64,000 nt of DNA from Spirochaetaceae bacterium (GTDB taxonomy: Bacteria > Spirochaetota > Leptospiria > Leptospirales > Leptonemataceae). Made by a program: the position numbers and the translations under genes. The notes beneath the pieces were generated by a model, which was not told the DNA's origin, made no database searches, and saw only the letters and a list, made by a program, of their open reading frames with translations. Positions within the stretch are counted from its first letter, which is position 1. Every line of letters begins with the position of its first letter. The DNA lies in assembly GCA_002730875.1 (NCBI GenBank), contig PCBI01000010.1:62001-126000 (forward strand). The letters run 5' to 3'. This document shows, piece after piece, positions 8,301-16,479 of the stretch.

Positions 8301-9542
8301 TCAGCTAAACTGAACCGACCAAACCCGATGGAGCCCCTGCTTTCCTTTTAGCTGTACCGGTTCCAGTTCTTTGAAATCGTACTTGGCTTTCACCTCCGGC
8401 GAAAGGCCTTCCACCAGGTCTGTGTTAATCAGCACCTGGCCGGGTTTGGCGATGCTTTCCAGCCGGGAAGCCACATTCACTGTGTCCCCGATAGCGGTGT
8501 AGGAAAGCTTCTGGAAAGAACCCACATTACCGAGAGTCACTTTCCCTGAAGCCACTCCCACTCCCATGCGCGGCGAAATACCGTAGGACTGTTCCCAGTT
8601 GCTGCTCCAGAGATCGAAGATGCTTTGCATCTCCACAGCGGCCTGAACCGCGTTGTCCCGGTGTTCCGGTGTATATACCGGGGCGCCGAACAGGCACATG
8701 ATGGCATCGCCAATGTATTTATCGATCAGGCCTTCGTAGCCCAGAAGCACCTCGGTCATGGATGTAAAGTATTCGTTCAGAAAGCTAATTACTTTCTCCG
8801 CATCGAGCTGCTCTGCCATGGTGGTATAGCCGCGGATATCGGCAAAAAGGATGGAAATCTCCTGCTCCACACCCCGTTGTTCCAGGGCAATATCGCCTTT
8901 CATAATCCCCTGCACGATGGCGGGATCCACGTACATACCGAATACGGACTGAATCTTTTTCTTTTCTTCTTCCAGTTTGTTTCTGGATTCGTATTCTTTT
9001 TCCAGCTCTCTTCGCATCTCGGCCACAAGATCGTTCAGATCTTTGATCTCCGACTGCGTTGTGCCATGTGCGGATTGAAATCGGTGCAGCGCATCGTCAA
9101 TCTGGCGGTACAATAGCTTGGTGCGAAACTGCATCCGAAACAGGTTTCGCAATCGATACTGTAGCAGATACGAGTTGGTTTTCTTCTTGGGAAAAAACTC
9201 TGCCACGCCCGCCCGAAAAGCATACACGCCGAACATGTCTTCTTTTAGATCAGAGTATACTATCACCGGACTGTCGGCGGCGCCCGGCTCATCCATCAAA
9301 CGATCGACAAATACCGTGGGATCCCCCTGACCCGGGAGCACTACCTCGGTAATCAAAACATCGATCCGGTCCGAATTCAGCTCTTCGATGGCCTCTTCCA
9401 CGCTGGAAGTCCACCGTACCGATACATAGTCGCCAAACCAGTAGGTAAGAAAGCCAGACAGGGTTTCATAGGCATTGCGATCCGGATCCAGATGCAGTAC
9501 CCGGACACCTTCTTCGATGGAGGAGTCTATAGAGGAAGACAC
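8301..9542 (-). CDS. Class III adenylate cyclase with degenerate receiver domain
   Basis: A 413-residue protein: receiver-like domain (about 13-130), coiled coil (about 140-200), and class III cyclase domain (about 225-400). The cyclase residues are intact: metal ligands Asp235 (FADIRGYT) and Asp279 (KYIGDAI), Lys275 and Asp353 for adenine recognition, and Asn356 and Arg360 (TVNVASRLE) in the transition state, so it should make cAMP. In the receiver the usual phospho-acceptor Asp is replaced by Glu66 (DVLITEVVLPG); the acidic cluster HLDPD, Ser97 and Lys119/120 remain. This suggests a receiver that is not switched by phosphorylation, possibly locked active. It starts at GTG and diverges from the acyltransferase gene. 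Confidence 0.88.
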   Translation of the reverse strand: MSSSIDSSIEEGVRVLHLDPDRNAYETLSGFLTYWFGDYVSVRWTSSVEEAIEELNSDRIDVLITEVVLPGQGDPTVFVDRLMDEPGAADSPVIVYSDLKEDMFGVYAFRAGVAEFFPKKKTNSYLLQYRLRNLFRMQFRTKLLYRQIDDALHRFQSAHGTTQSEIKDLNDLVAEMRRELEKEYESRNKLEEEKKKIQSVFGMYVDPAIVQGIMKGDIALEQRGVEQEISILFADIRGYTTMAEQLDAEKVISFLNEYFTSMTEVLLGYEGLIDKYIGDAIMCLFGAPVYTPEHRDNAVQAAVEMQSIFDLWSSNWEQSYGISPRMGVGVASGKVTLGNVGSFQKLSYTAIGDTVNVASRLESIAKPGQVLINTDLVEGLSPEVKAKYDFKELEPVQLKGKQGLHRVWSVQFS

Positions 9543-9620
9543 AGTGCAATGCGCCCCTGGATCGGACCACCTTCAACCTATTTTTACTTGCCTGGATGCT
9601 CACTCGGGTCTTCTTGCGGT

Positions 9621-10562
9621 ATGATTCAGAACTTTGACCAGATACTTACAAAGATCCATAGTTACCCTGTACAGCGCATTGCTGTGGCCAACGGAGTGGA
9701 CCCGGCCACTCTCAATGCGGTTTGCCAGGCCAGGGATGATTCCATAGCGGAAGCAGCTCTGTTTGGAGATGAGTCTTTGATCCGAGAAAATGCGGCAAAG
9801 GAAGGTCTGGATCTAAAGGGAATAGAGATCTACGACCATAAAGAGCCCATCCACGCAGCCAATGCGGCGGTGCAGGCCGTAAGCGAAGGGAAATGCAGCA
9901 TCTACATGAAAGGCTACATCCATAGCGATGACTTTCTTCGCACTGTAATTGGGCGGGATTCCGGTCTTCGCACGGAAAACATACTGAATCATGTCTTTAT
10001 TCTAGAAGCCACTCACCTGGGAAGGCTGCTATTCATTACCGATGGAGCCATGAACATCAAACCCGATCTGGAACAGAAGGCCAGGATTATTGCAAACACC
10101 GTGGCGCTGGCACAGACCTTCGATATTCCACGGCCCAGGGTTGCCGTGCTCAGCGCCGTGGAAGTAATCGCTCCCAAAATCGAATCCACTCTGGAAGCGG
10201 CCGCTCTTGCCAAGATGAGCGATCGAAATCAATTCCATGGAGGGATTGTGGACGGCCCCTTTGCCCTCGACAACGCCATCAGCGAAGAGGCGGCGGCCTA
10301 CAAAAAAATCGGCGGCGAAGTAGCCGGAAAAGCAGACATTCTCCTTGTTCCGGACATCGTCACCGGAAATGCCCTGGCCAAGAGCTTCGCGCACATTACC
10401 GGGGGAACCTCCGCCGGACTCATCTACGGGGCCTCCGCCCCCGTTGTGCTGCCCAGCCGGTCTGATCCGGAGCGTTGCAAGCTCATGGGAATTGCAAGCG
10501 CCGTCTATGTAGCCGGCGCTCAGGCGCAAAAAAGAGTGAAAATCGGCAAGGTGCACTTCTAA
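9621..10562 (+). CDS. Phosphate acetyl/butyryltransferase
   Basis: A 313-residue phosphotransacylase of the PTA_PTB family, closest to the Ptb / short Pta type. It should move an acyl group between CoA and phosphate. Typical segments are YMKGYIHSDDFLRTVI, ATHLGRLLFITDGAMNI, VAVLSAVEVIAPKIEST and the C-terminal LLVPDIVTGNALAKSF and TGGTSAGLIYGASAPVVL. I place the start at the ATG at 9621; the frame extends 43 codons upstream but those residues do not resemble the family. Acetate kinase follows after 190 bp on the same strand, so the two form an acyl-CoA to acyl-phosphate to acid plus ATP route. Confidence 0.85.
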   Translation: MIQNFDQILTKIHSYPVQRIAVANGVDPATLNAVCQARDDSIAEAALFGDESLIRENAAKEGLDLKGIEIYDHKEPIHAANAAVQAVSEGKCSIYMKGYIHSDDFLRTVIGRDSGLRTENILNHVFILEATHLGRLLFITDGAMNIKPDLEQKARIIANTVALAQTFDIPRPRVAVLSAVEVIAPKIESTLEAAALAKMSDRNQFHGGIVDGPFALDNAISEEAAAYKKIGGEVAGKADILLVPDIVTGNALAKSFAHITGGTSAGLIYGASAPVVLPSRSDPERCKLMGIASAVYVAGAQAQKRVKIGKVHF

Positions 10563-10752
10563 TCTCGGAAAAGCGCCGATTTAACAGATTCGTGTCCGGC
10601 TCTCAGAGCTGATTGCTTCTTTTTCCTGGCTGATTGCGCGAAGGCAGTCGGAATGCTTCGGCATGCCCCTCCAGCCCTACGCTGGAACTTGTCCTTCATG
10701 CATCAGAACAGGCGAAGCCGGCAAAGAAAGCATCAAGTGAAAGGAAAGAAAT

Positions 10753-11970
10753 ATGAGTAAAGAAATTCTGGTCTGCAATTCCGGCTCGTCTTCGCTGAAA
10801 CTGGATGTATTTCAGTCCGGCGAATATCTGTCCTACCTGGCCAGCGCTTCGGTGGACCGCATTGGACAGATGCAGGGAGCCGAAAGCGAGCTGGAAGTCA
10901 AAATCAAAGACAGAGAAACGCATACAGAGAGATCTCGCTTCGAAGATCACAGAAGCGCCCTACTTCGCATCTCCGAACTCCTGGAAAAAGAAGGGGTGTT
11001 TTCGCAGGGTAATCGTTTTGCCGTCGGACACCGGGTAGTTCACGGCGGGCCGGACATTACCGATCCCGTAATCATTGACGATTCCATTGAGTCCATCATA
11101 GACAGATGCAGTATATACGCTCCGCTTCACAATCCGGCCAATCTAAACGGAATCCGGGTAGCCCGGGAGTTGTTTGATTGTCCGCAGGTAGGGGTATTCG
11201 ACACCGCTTTTCATGCGAAAATGCCTGCCCCGGCGCGCACCTATGCCATACCCCGGGACATAGCGCAAAGACACGGTATCCAGAGGTACGGATTTCACGG
11301 AACTTCGCACGGCTATGTTGCGGAAGTAGCGGCACGAAACCTGAATCGAGCTTTGAGCGATGTTAATCTAATCACTCTTCATCTGGGAAATGGCGCCAGT
11401 GTCTGCGCAATCAAAGACGGAATCAGCATCGATACAAGCATGGGATTTACGCCGCTGGAAGGTCTGGTAATGGGCACTCGATGCGGCGATTTGGACCCGG
11501 CCATTGTGGCCTATCTTCAAGAGAAAGAGAAACTCATCTTTCAGGAAGTAGACACCCTTCTGAATCGACAGTCCGGCCTTCTCGGCCTGGGCGGTGCCTC
11601 CGACATGCGCGATCTGCTGGACAAAGAAAGCAAAGGCGATCAGAACGCAGCTCTGGCCATAGATACCTTCTGCTACCGGGCACGAAAATACATTGGCGCC
11701 TATTTCGCAGCCATTGGCGGACAGGTGGATGCCATCGTTTTTACGGCAGGAATCGGCGAGAACTCTTCTGCGATCCGTCGGCGAATTATGGACGGCCTTT
11801 TCGAGGACCGGATCTATTTCGACGAGGATGCGAACGAGCAGAAACTCGAAAGCCAGCAGGGCAATCTGCTTACAAAGGAACAGAGCCCGGTGGCGGTGTA
11901 TGCCATACCCACCGACGAAGAGTGGATGATTGCCAGGCTGGCGCGGGATTTGCTGGCGAAGGAAGGCTAA
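10753..11970 (+). CDS. ackA: Acetate kinase
   Basis: A 405-residue acetate kinase of normal length, converting acetyl phosphate and ADP to acetate and ATP. Family signatures are clear: ILVCNSGSSSLKLDVF at the N-terminus, GFHGTSHGYVA, the phosphate-loop-like LHLGNGASVCAI, GTRCGDLDPAIV, and FTAGIGENSSAIR near the C-terminus. The ATG is preceded by AAAGGAAAG with suitable spacing. It lies downstream of the Ptb-type acyltransferase, so it may serve in acetate overflow or use a longer acyl phosphate. The 190-bp gap could carry its own promoter. Confidence 0.93.
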   Translation: MSKEILVCNSGSSSLKLDVFQSGEYLSYLASASVDRIGQMQGAESELEVKIKDRETHTERSRFEDHRSALLRISELLEKEGVFSQGNRFAVGHRVVHGGPDITDPVIIDDSIESIIDRCSIYAPLHNPANLNGIRVARELFDCPQVGVFDTAFHAKMPAPARTYAIPRDIAQRHGIQRYGFHGTSHGYVAEVAARNLNRALSDVNLITLHLGNGASVCAIKDGISIDTSMGFTPLEGLVMGTRCGDLDPAIVAYLQEKEKLIFQEVDTLLNRQSGLLGLGGASDMRDLLDKESKGDQNAALAIDTFCYRARKYIGAYFAAIGGQVDAIVFTAGIGENSSAIRRRIMDGLFEDRIYFDEDANEQKLESQQGNLLTKEQSPVAVYAIPTDEEWMIARLARDLLAKEG

Positions 11971-12164
11971 CCGCGAGCAGAAAGCAGATTCAGTGTAGGG
12001 GCAGCGAGGATTGAAGGCTTGCCCCGTGGTCCGGCGCACTTCTCACAACAGTCGGAAACCACTGCCTGGTTTGCTCCGATCTGAGCCGTGGCCAAAAAAT
12101 CTCCCCTATAAAACTCCTTGCCAACGCGTCAGCTCGGCCCATTTTTTTGTGTACGGAATCGGTG

Positions 12165-12572
12165 ATGCAAACATCTGTTTGTATGGGAGACCTGGAACAG
12201 AGAACCGGTATCCTGGAGCATAGAATGGACGCCGCAGAAGAACGCCAAAGGCAATTCGAACAGGAAATCTTCCGCACAAGAGAAGAGATTCGAGACGCTC
12301 TCCAGCGCATTGAACAACGCTTTGATGCAATCGACAGACGCTTCGAGCGTATGGAGCAACGCTTCGAGCGCATGGAGCAGCGCTTTGAGCACATCGACCG
12401 TAGATTCGAACACATGGATCGGCGTTTTGATCAGTTAATTGATCAAAACCTGCGGCAGTCCGAGGAACTACGCAGAACCCATCGCTGGATGCTGGGCGTA
12501 GCCGTAAGCATGACCGCAACTATTACACTGCTGCTTCCGGTCACACTGAAGCTGGCGGACCGCTGGCTGTGA
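12165..12572 (+). CDS. Heptad-repeat coiled-coil protein with C-terminal membrane anchor
   Basis: About 135 residues. A long helix (about 15-95) carries near-perfect seven-residue repeats of the form R-F-E-(R/H)-(M/I)-(E/D)-(Q/R) (RRFERMEQRFERMEQRFEH), a textbook coiled coil. A hydrophobic segment follows (WMLGVAVSMTATITLLLPV) as a tail anchor. Spirochetes often have such proteins; Borrelia Bdr proteins share the layout but I claim no homology. At DNA level the repeat is a degenerate 21-bp tandem unit over about 12318-12430, so length variation is possible. The start is uncertain: ATG at 12165 or 12183, neither with a strong ribosome site. Confidence 0.6.
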   Translation: MQTSVCMGDLEQRTGILEHRMDAAEERQRQFEQEIFRTREEIRDALQRIEQRFDAIDRRFERMEQRFERMEQRFEHIDRRFEHMDRRFDQLIDQNLRQSEELRRTHRWMLGVAVSMTATITLLLPVTLKLADRWL

Positions 12573-12632
12573 TTTGCCTGGGCCCTACAAAATCCCCGCT
12601 TTGCCGCCAGAGCGATGAAGAAAAACTGACTC

Positions 12633-13229
12633 ATGACCGCCCCATTGATCCTTGCCTCCGGGTCCCCCCGACGAAGGCAGCTTCTGCAGAACCTGAATCT
12701 TTCCTTTGAAGTTCATCCGGTAGATGCAGATGAAAACCTGGACCCGAAGGAAAGCAGACATCCGGCGCTGTACATCGCGGAACGAAAGGCAAACCTGGCC
12801 CGTAGCCTTTTTCCAGATCGGTGGATACTCACCTGCGATACCGTTGTGGAATCAAAAACTCCAGGAGGCCCAACCTATCTTGGCAAGGCCGAGAATCGCG
12901 AAACAGCCAGGAATATGCTCCGATCACTGTCCGGCACCGATCACATAGTTCGCACCGGCCATTGCCTGGTGTCGCCGAATGGAAACATTCTTTCCGCAAT
13001 GCCCTCCACAACTGTCCGGTTTCGTCCTCTGAGCGATGATCTGCTGGACTGGTATCTGGACACCGGGGAATGGACTGATAAAGCCGGAGCCTATGGCATC
13101 CAGGAAAAGGGCGCCGTCTTAATAGATGAAATCCACGGAGATTACTTCAATGTAGTGGGCCTGTCGGTTAAATGCCTGGATGAGTTGTTTGAAAAGGCTG
13201 GAACAAGCCTCGGGCAGTTTCGCCAGTAA
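12633..13229 (+). CDS. maf: Maf-like nucleotide pyrophosphatase
   Basis: A 198-residue Maf/YhdE family protein, a nucleoside triphosphate pyrophosphatase linked to septum control and to removal of modified nucleotides. The N-terminal signature LILASGSPRRRQLL, the catalytic-region ILTCDTVVES, LGKAENRETARNMLRSLSG and the C-terminal DKAGAYGIQEKGAVLIDEIHG with DYFNVVGL all match the family. It begins at an ATG 60 bp after the coiled-coil gene and could be cotranscribed with it, although nothing links their functions. Confidence 0.9.
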   Translation: MTAPLILASGSPRRRQLLQNLNLSFEVHPVDADENLDPKESRHPALYIAERKANLARSLFPDRWILTCDTVVESKTPGGPTYLGKAENRETARNMLRSLSGTDHIVRTGHCLVSPNGNILSAMPSTTVRFRPLSDDLLDWYLDTGEWTDKAGAYGIQEKGAVLIDEIHGDYFNVVGLSVKCLDELFEKAGTSLGQFRQ

Positions 13230-13450
13230 CGCACGATCGAAGCTCGGAAAGCGGCGTCTGCAAAGGATGCAGCAGGGCGCTGCCCTTCCATAAACAAGCG
13301 AGCCACGACAACCGTCGCTGCTCGCTGTCCGCTGTCCGGCAAAGGAAAAAGAATTACCGGCTTTGTTCGGCGTAAACTGACATACCTAACAAGTTCATGG
13401 CTTTAGGCGCAAAGGAGCAACCGGAGCAACCGGCGATTCCATGGCTTTGA

Positions 13451-14074
13451 TTAATTTCCGTTAGATCGAATTAGATCAAAGAACTCCTGACGGGTTCGCG
13501 GATCTTCCCGGAAAGAACCCAGAAGCGTGGAGCTTGTCATAACAGAATGCTGCTTCTCTACTCCACGACAGGTCATACACATGTGCCGGGCTTCAATCAC
13601 AACCCCCACGCCATCCGGCTTCAGTTCATCGTAGATGGCATTTGCAATCTGATGACACAGCTCTTCCTGGATCTGCAGTCTTCGCGCATACACCTCCATG
13701 ACCCTGGCAAGCTTGCTAATTCCGAGAACCTTACCTTTAGGGATATAGCCTATATGGCATTTTCCGGTAAAGGGAAGCATATGATGCTCGCACATGGAGT
13801 ATAACTCAATGTTGGAAAGAACTACCATTTCTTCGGTGCTGGACGTGAAGGTCTTGCTGAGCACCTCTCTGGCATTCTTTCGGTAACCGCTATAAATATG
13901 ATCAAAAGAGCGAACCACACGATCCGGAGTTTCAAGAAGCCCTTCTCGATCCGGATCATCGCCTATATAGCGAAGCAATGTTCGCACTGCCTCCAGGGCC
14001 TGCTCTCTGCTGACTTCTTCTTTCAAGTGCTTCTCCAAACTACCCCGTTCCAGGCGGGGCTTGCTTCTAACCAT
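13451..14074 (-). CDS. folE: GTP cyclohydrolase I (FolE type)
   Basis: A 207-residue GTP cyclohydrolase I, the first step from GTP to dihydroneopterin triphosphate for folate. Zinc and active-site residues are visible in [21 protein letters not shown] and in [43 protein letters not shown] is the usual core helix. The N-terminal extension ([20 protein letters not shown]) is charged and variable, as is normal. It lies alone on the minus strand between Maf and the APC permease. Folate is also needed by the MetH encoded at the far end of the window. Confidence 0.95.
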   Translation of the reverse strand: MVRSKPRLERGSLEKHLKEEVSREQALEAVRTLLRYIGDDPDREGLLETPDRVVRSFDHIYSGYRKNAREVLSKTFTSSTEEMVVLSNIELYSMCEHHMLPFTGKCHIGYIPKGKVLGISKLARVMEVYARRLQIQEELCHQIANAIYDELKPDGVGVVIEARHMCMTCRGVEKQHSVMTSSTLLGSFREDPRTRQEFFDLIRSNGN

Positions 14075-14190
14075 CTCGCAAATGCATGATCAATCTTCCT
14101 CGGGCCGCTGCCGGACAATAAACCGCAGCCGGTCGGAACCAACAGTACCATCACAAGATCCCTATCCGACGACTGCAGGGCCATTGTTTT

Positions 14191-15465
14191 TTACCTCCGG
14201 GCAGCCAATCGAATAGATCTATATAGAAATCCGATGGCAAGAATCATTAAGCCAGAGAGGACAGCAGAAACCGGCAAGCTGAAGGCAAATGCGATGCATC
14301 CAAATAGTCCAAGGACAGAAAGAAAGGCAGGCCATCGTCTTTGTTCGGGACGGAGCGACAACGAAGAAGCGTTGGTCACCGAGTAGTAAATCAGTACAAG
14401 AAAGGAGCTAAAACCTATGGCCGTCCGCAGATCCGCCACCAATATCAGCAGTATGACCAGCGCTCCTGCCAGGCTTTCGCTAATATGGGGCACCTGGAAT
14501 CGGGGATGGATACGGCCCAGCCGGGACGGCAGATCGCCGGCAGAAGCCATCGCATAAGAAGTTCTGCTCAAACCGGCAAGCAGGGAGAGCAATACCCCCA
14601 TCGAGGCAAGCCCGGCGGCCAGACGAACCATCACCGCAAGCGGAGGGAATCCCCCCGCCAATAATGCATCCGCCAGGGGAGCCGACGACTGGCCCAGCCG
14701 CGCAGGCCCGAGAGAAAGAAGTAGAGTTATGGCCACCAGCAAATACAGGGTCACAACAAAAAAGAACGCCACAGGAATGGCCCGGGGGATGGTCTTTGCC
14801 GGATCCTGCACTTCTTCGCCCAGGGTGGCCAGGCGCGCATATCCGGCGAAGGCGAAAAACCACAGCGCCGATGCCTGAAGGACGGACAAAGGATCTTCCA
14901 CAACCGATGCGACAAGAGAGCCGACGAATTCCTGCGAAAGCATTCCATGGGATTGATCCGATTTCCCGGAATTGTGGCCGAACCAGATTGCAGCCAGCGA
15001 AACCAGCAGAACGGCAATCACGACCATAACGATCACACGTGTGGCCAGCGCAGTCTTTTTGATCCCCAGAAGGTTCAGTCCCGTGAGAGCGGCGACCACG
15101 GCCACGGCCAACCATCGTTCCTGCCCCGGCCACAGGTAGGCGCCGGCTGTAAGAGCCATGGCGCCGCAGCTGGCGATTTTGCCGAAAAGAAAACTCCAGC
15201 CTGCAGCAAAGCCCGCCCAGGGATGCAGTTGTTTTCGTCCGTAAGTGTAGGCCCCTCCAGACTCCGGATACACCGCAGCCAGCTGAGCAGAAGAGACAGC
15301 ATTGCAGTAGGCCAGAAGGGAAGCCAGGATCAATGCCAGTAGCATTCCCCATCCGGCGGATGCCGCGGCGACAGCGGGCACTGCGAAGATCCCTGCCCCG
15401 ATCATGGCCCCCAGGCCAATGAAAACGGAATCGGTAAAGCTCAGACGGCGACCAAGTGCTGGCAT
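14191..15465 (-). CDS. APC family amino acid permease
   Basis: A 424-residue integral membrane protein with about twelve hydrophobic helices. The N-terminal GLGAMIGAGIFAVPA is the substrate-binding unwound helix of amino acid-polyamine-organocation transporters, and YPESGGAYTYGRKQLHPWAGFAAGWSF-like sequence (residues about 64-90) is the second family signature. FAGYARLATLGEEVQDPAKTIPRAI in the middle is also characteristic. It most likely takes up or exchanges an amino acid; the substrate is not predictable. It lies 116 bp from folE on the same strand. Confidence 0.88.
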   Translation of the reverse strand: MPALGRRLSFTDSVFIGLGAMIGAGIFAVPAVAAASAGWGMLLALILASLLAYCNAVSSAQLAAVYPESGGAYTYGRKQLHPWAGFAAGWSFLFGKIASCGAMALTAGAYLWPGQERWLAVAVVAALTGLNLLGIKKTALATRVIVMVVIAVLLVSLAAIWFGHNSGKSDQSHGMLSQEFVGSLVASVVEDPLSVLQASALWFFAFAGYARLATLGEEVQDPAKTIPRAIPVAFFFVVTLYLLVAITLLLSLGPARLGQSSAPLADALLAGGFPPLAVMVRLAAGLASMGVLLSLLAGLSRTSYAMASAGDLPSRLGRIHPRFQVPHISESLAGALVILLILVADLRTAIGFSSFLVLIYYSVTNASSLSLRPEQRRWPAFLSVLGLFGCIAFAFSLPVSAVLSGLMILAIGFLYRSIRLAARR

Positions 15466-15664
15466 ATAAACATTGGATGTGTTTCAAACATAGAGGACAA
15501 GCAAAAGCGTCCATGACTCTAACGAATGGAGCCCGCCGCAGAATGCGCGGCTGGATTAGCGTTCTTGACGCCAGCCCAGCCCGAGCAGCGGCCCAAAAAA
15601 GCCTGAAGCTACCAGGCGAAAAACAACCGGTTTACGCCTCAGAGCTCGCCGCAATTCTGCCTGA

Positions 15665-16396
15665 ATGGCCATACGAAACGTAATTATTGAAAAGTTTGAA
15701 ACTGCCGCAGCGGGAGCTGTGATCATCTCCGCCGGAAAGACCAGGGTTCTCTGCACAGCCTCCCTTTCTACAGACCTGCCGGGCTGGCTGGCCGCCAAAG
15801 AGCCGCCCTCGGGCTGGATCAGTTCGGAATACAACATGTTGCCTGGCTCCACATCGCCCCGAAAGAAGCGAGGCAACGATGGCCGCAGCACCGAGATTCA
15901 GCGATTGATTGGAAGATCTTTGCGAGCCATGGTGGAGCTAACTTCCATTCCGGGAGTTAGCATCATTTGTGATTGCGAGGTCTTGCAAGCGGACGGAGGC
16001 ACCCGCACCGCCAGTATCACCGGGGCTTCCGTTGCGCTCATGCTGGCCCTGGGGCAAGCCCTGGACGATGGTTTGCTCCCATCGGTAGAAACGGATCGAA
16101 TCCCGATTCAGCTGGTAACCGCCATTAGCGCCGGCGTCGTTGACGGGAAATGCGTAGTCGATCTGGATTATGACAAGGATAGCCGCGCCGATGTGGACCT
16201 GAACGCGGTCCAGAACCAGAAGCGAGAATGGATAGAGCTTCAGGGCACCGGGGAACGCGCAGGCTTTACAAAAACGCAACTGGACGAAATCCTGGATCTA
16301 TGCGATGAAGCCATAGAACAGATCAGAAACAGACAGTTGGATTTTCTTAAGAACCACTTATCGGCATCGGCATCGGGGCTGCTGCTGGGTTCCTGA
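15665..16396 (+). CDS. rph: Ribonuclease PH with a short N-terminus
   Basis: A 243-residue phosphorolytic 3'-5' exoribonuclease that trims tRNA precursors. Core signatures are present: GKTRVLCTAS, the phosphate-binding arginine regions (GRSTEIQRLIGRSLRAMV; LQADGGTRTASITGA), and the catalytic acidic pair within YDKDSRADVDLN. Compared with typical family members it lacks about ten N-terminal residues, including the conserved M-R-x-x-G-R-x start. An in-frame TGA touches the ATG (TGAATGG), so the frame cannot extend upstream, and no ribosome site is obvious. Either the enzyme tolerates the trim or a frame error removed the start. Confidence 0.85.
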   Translation: MAIRNVIIEKFETAAAGAVIISAGKTRVLCTASLSTDLPGWLAAKEPPSGWISSEYNMLPGSTSPRKKRGNDGRSTEIQRLIGRSLRAMVELTSIPGVSIICDCEVLQADGGTRTASITGASVALMLALGQALDDGLLPSVETDRIPIQLVTAISAGVVDGKCVVDLDYDKDSRADVDLNAVQNQKREWIELQGTGERAGFTKTQLDEILDLCDEAIEQIRNRQLDFLKNHLSASASGLLLGS

Positions 16397-16479
16397 AATC
16401 GTTTTCGGAAGTTTTTTCCTTTTCGAGAATGGGAGTTTTTAATATATCAAGGGGGAACCCTGCAGTACTGGAGTATTGA

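Noticed and set aside
13230..13450. RNA gene in the gap after maf
   Set aside because: The gap has a few small GC stems and a short GGAGCAACC repeat but no tRNA-like cloverleaf or recognisable ncRNA.
15456..15683. 75-residue protein upstream of RNase PH
   Set aside because: It overlaps the permease start region and rph in another frame, and has no ribosome site or known motif. I also considered it as the missing rph N-terminus but the residues do not match.
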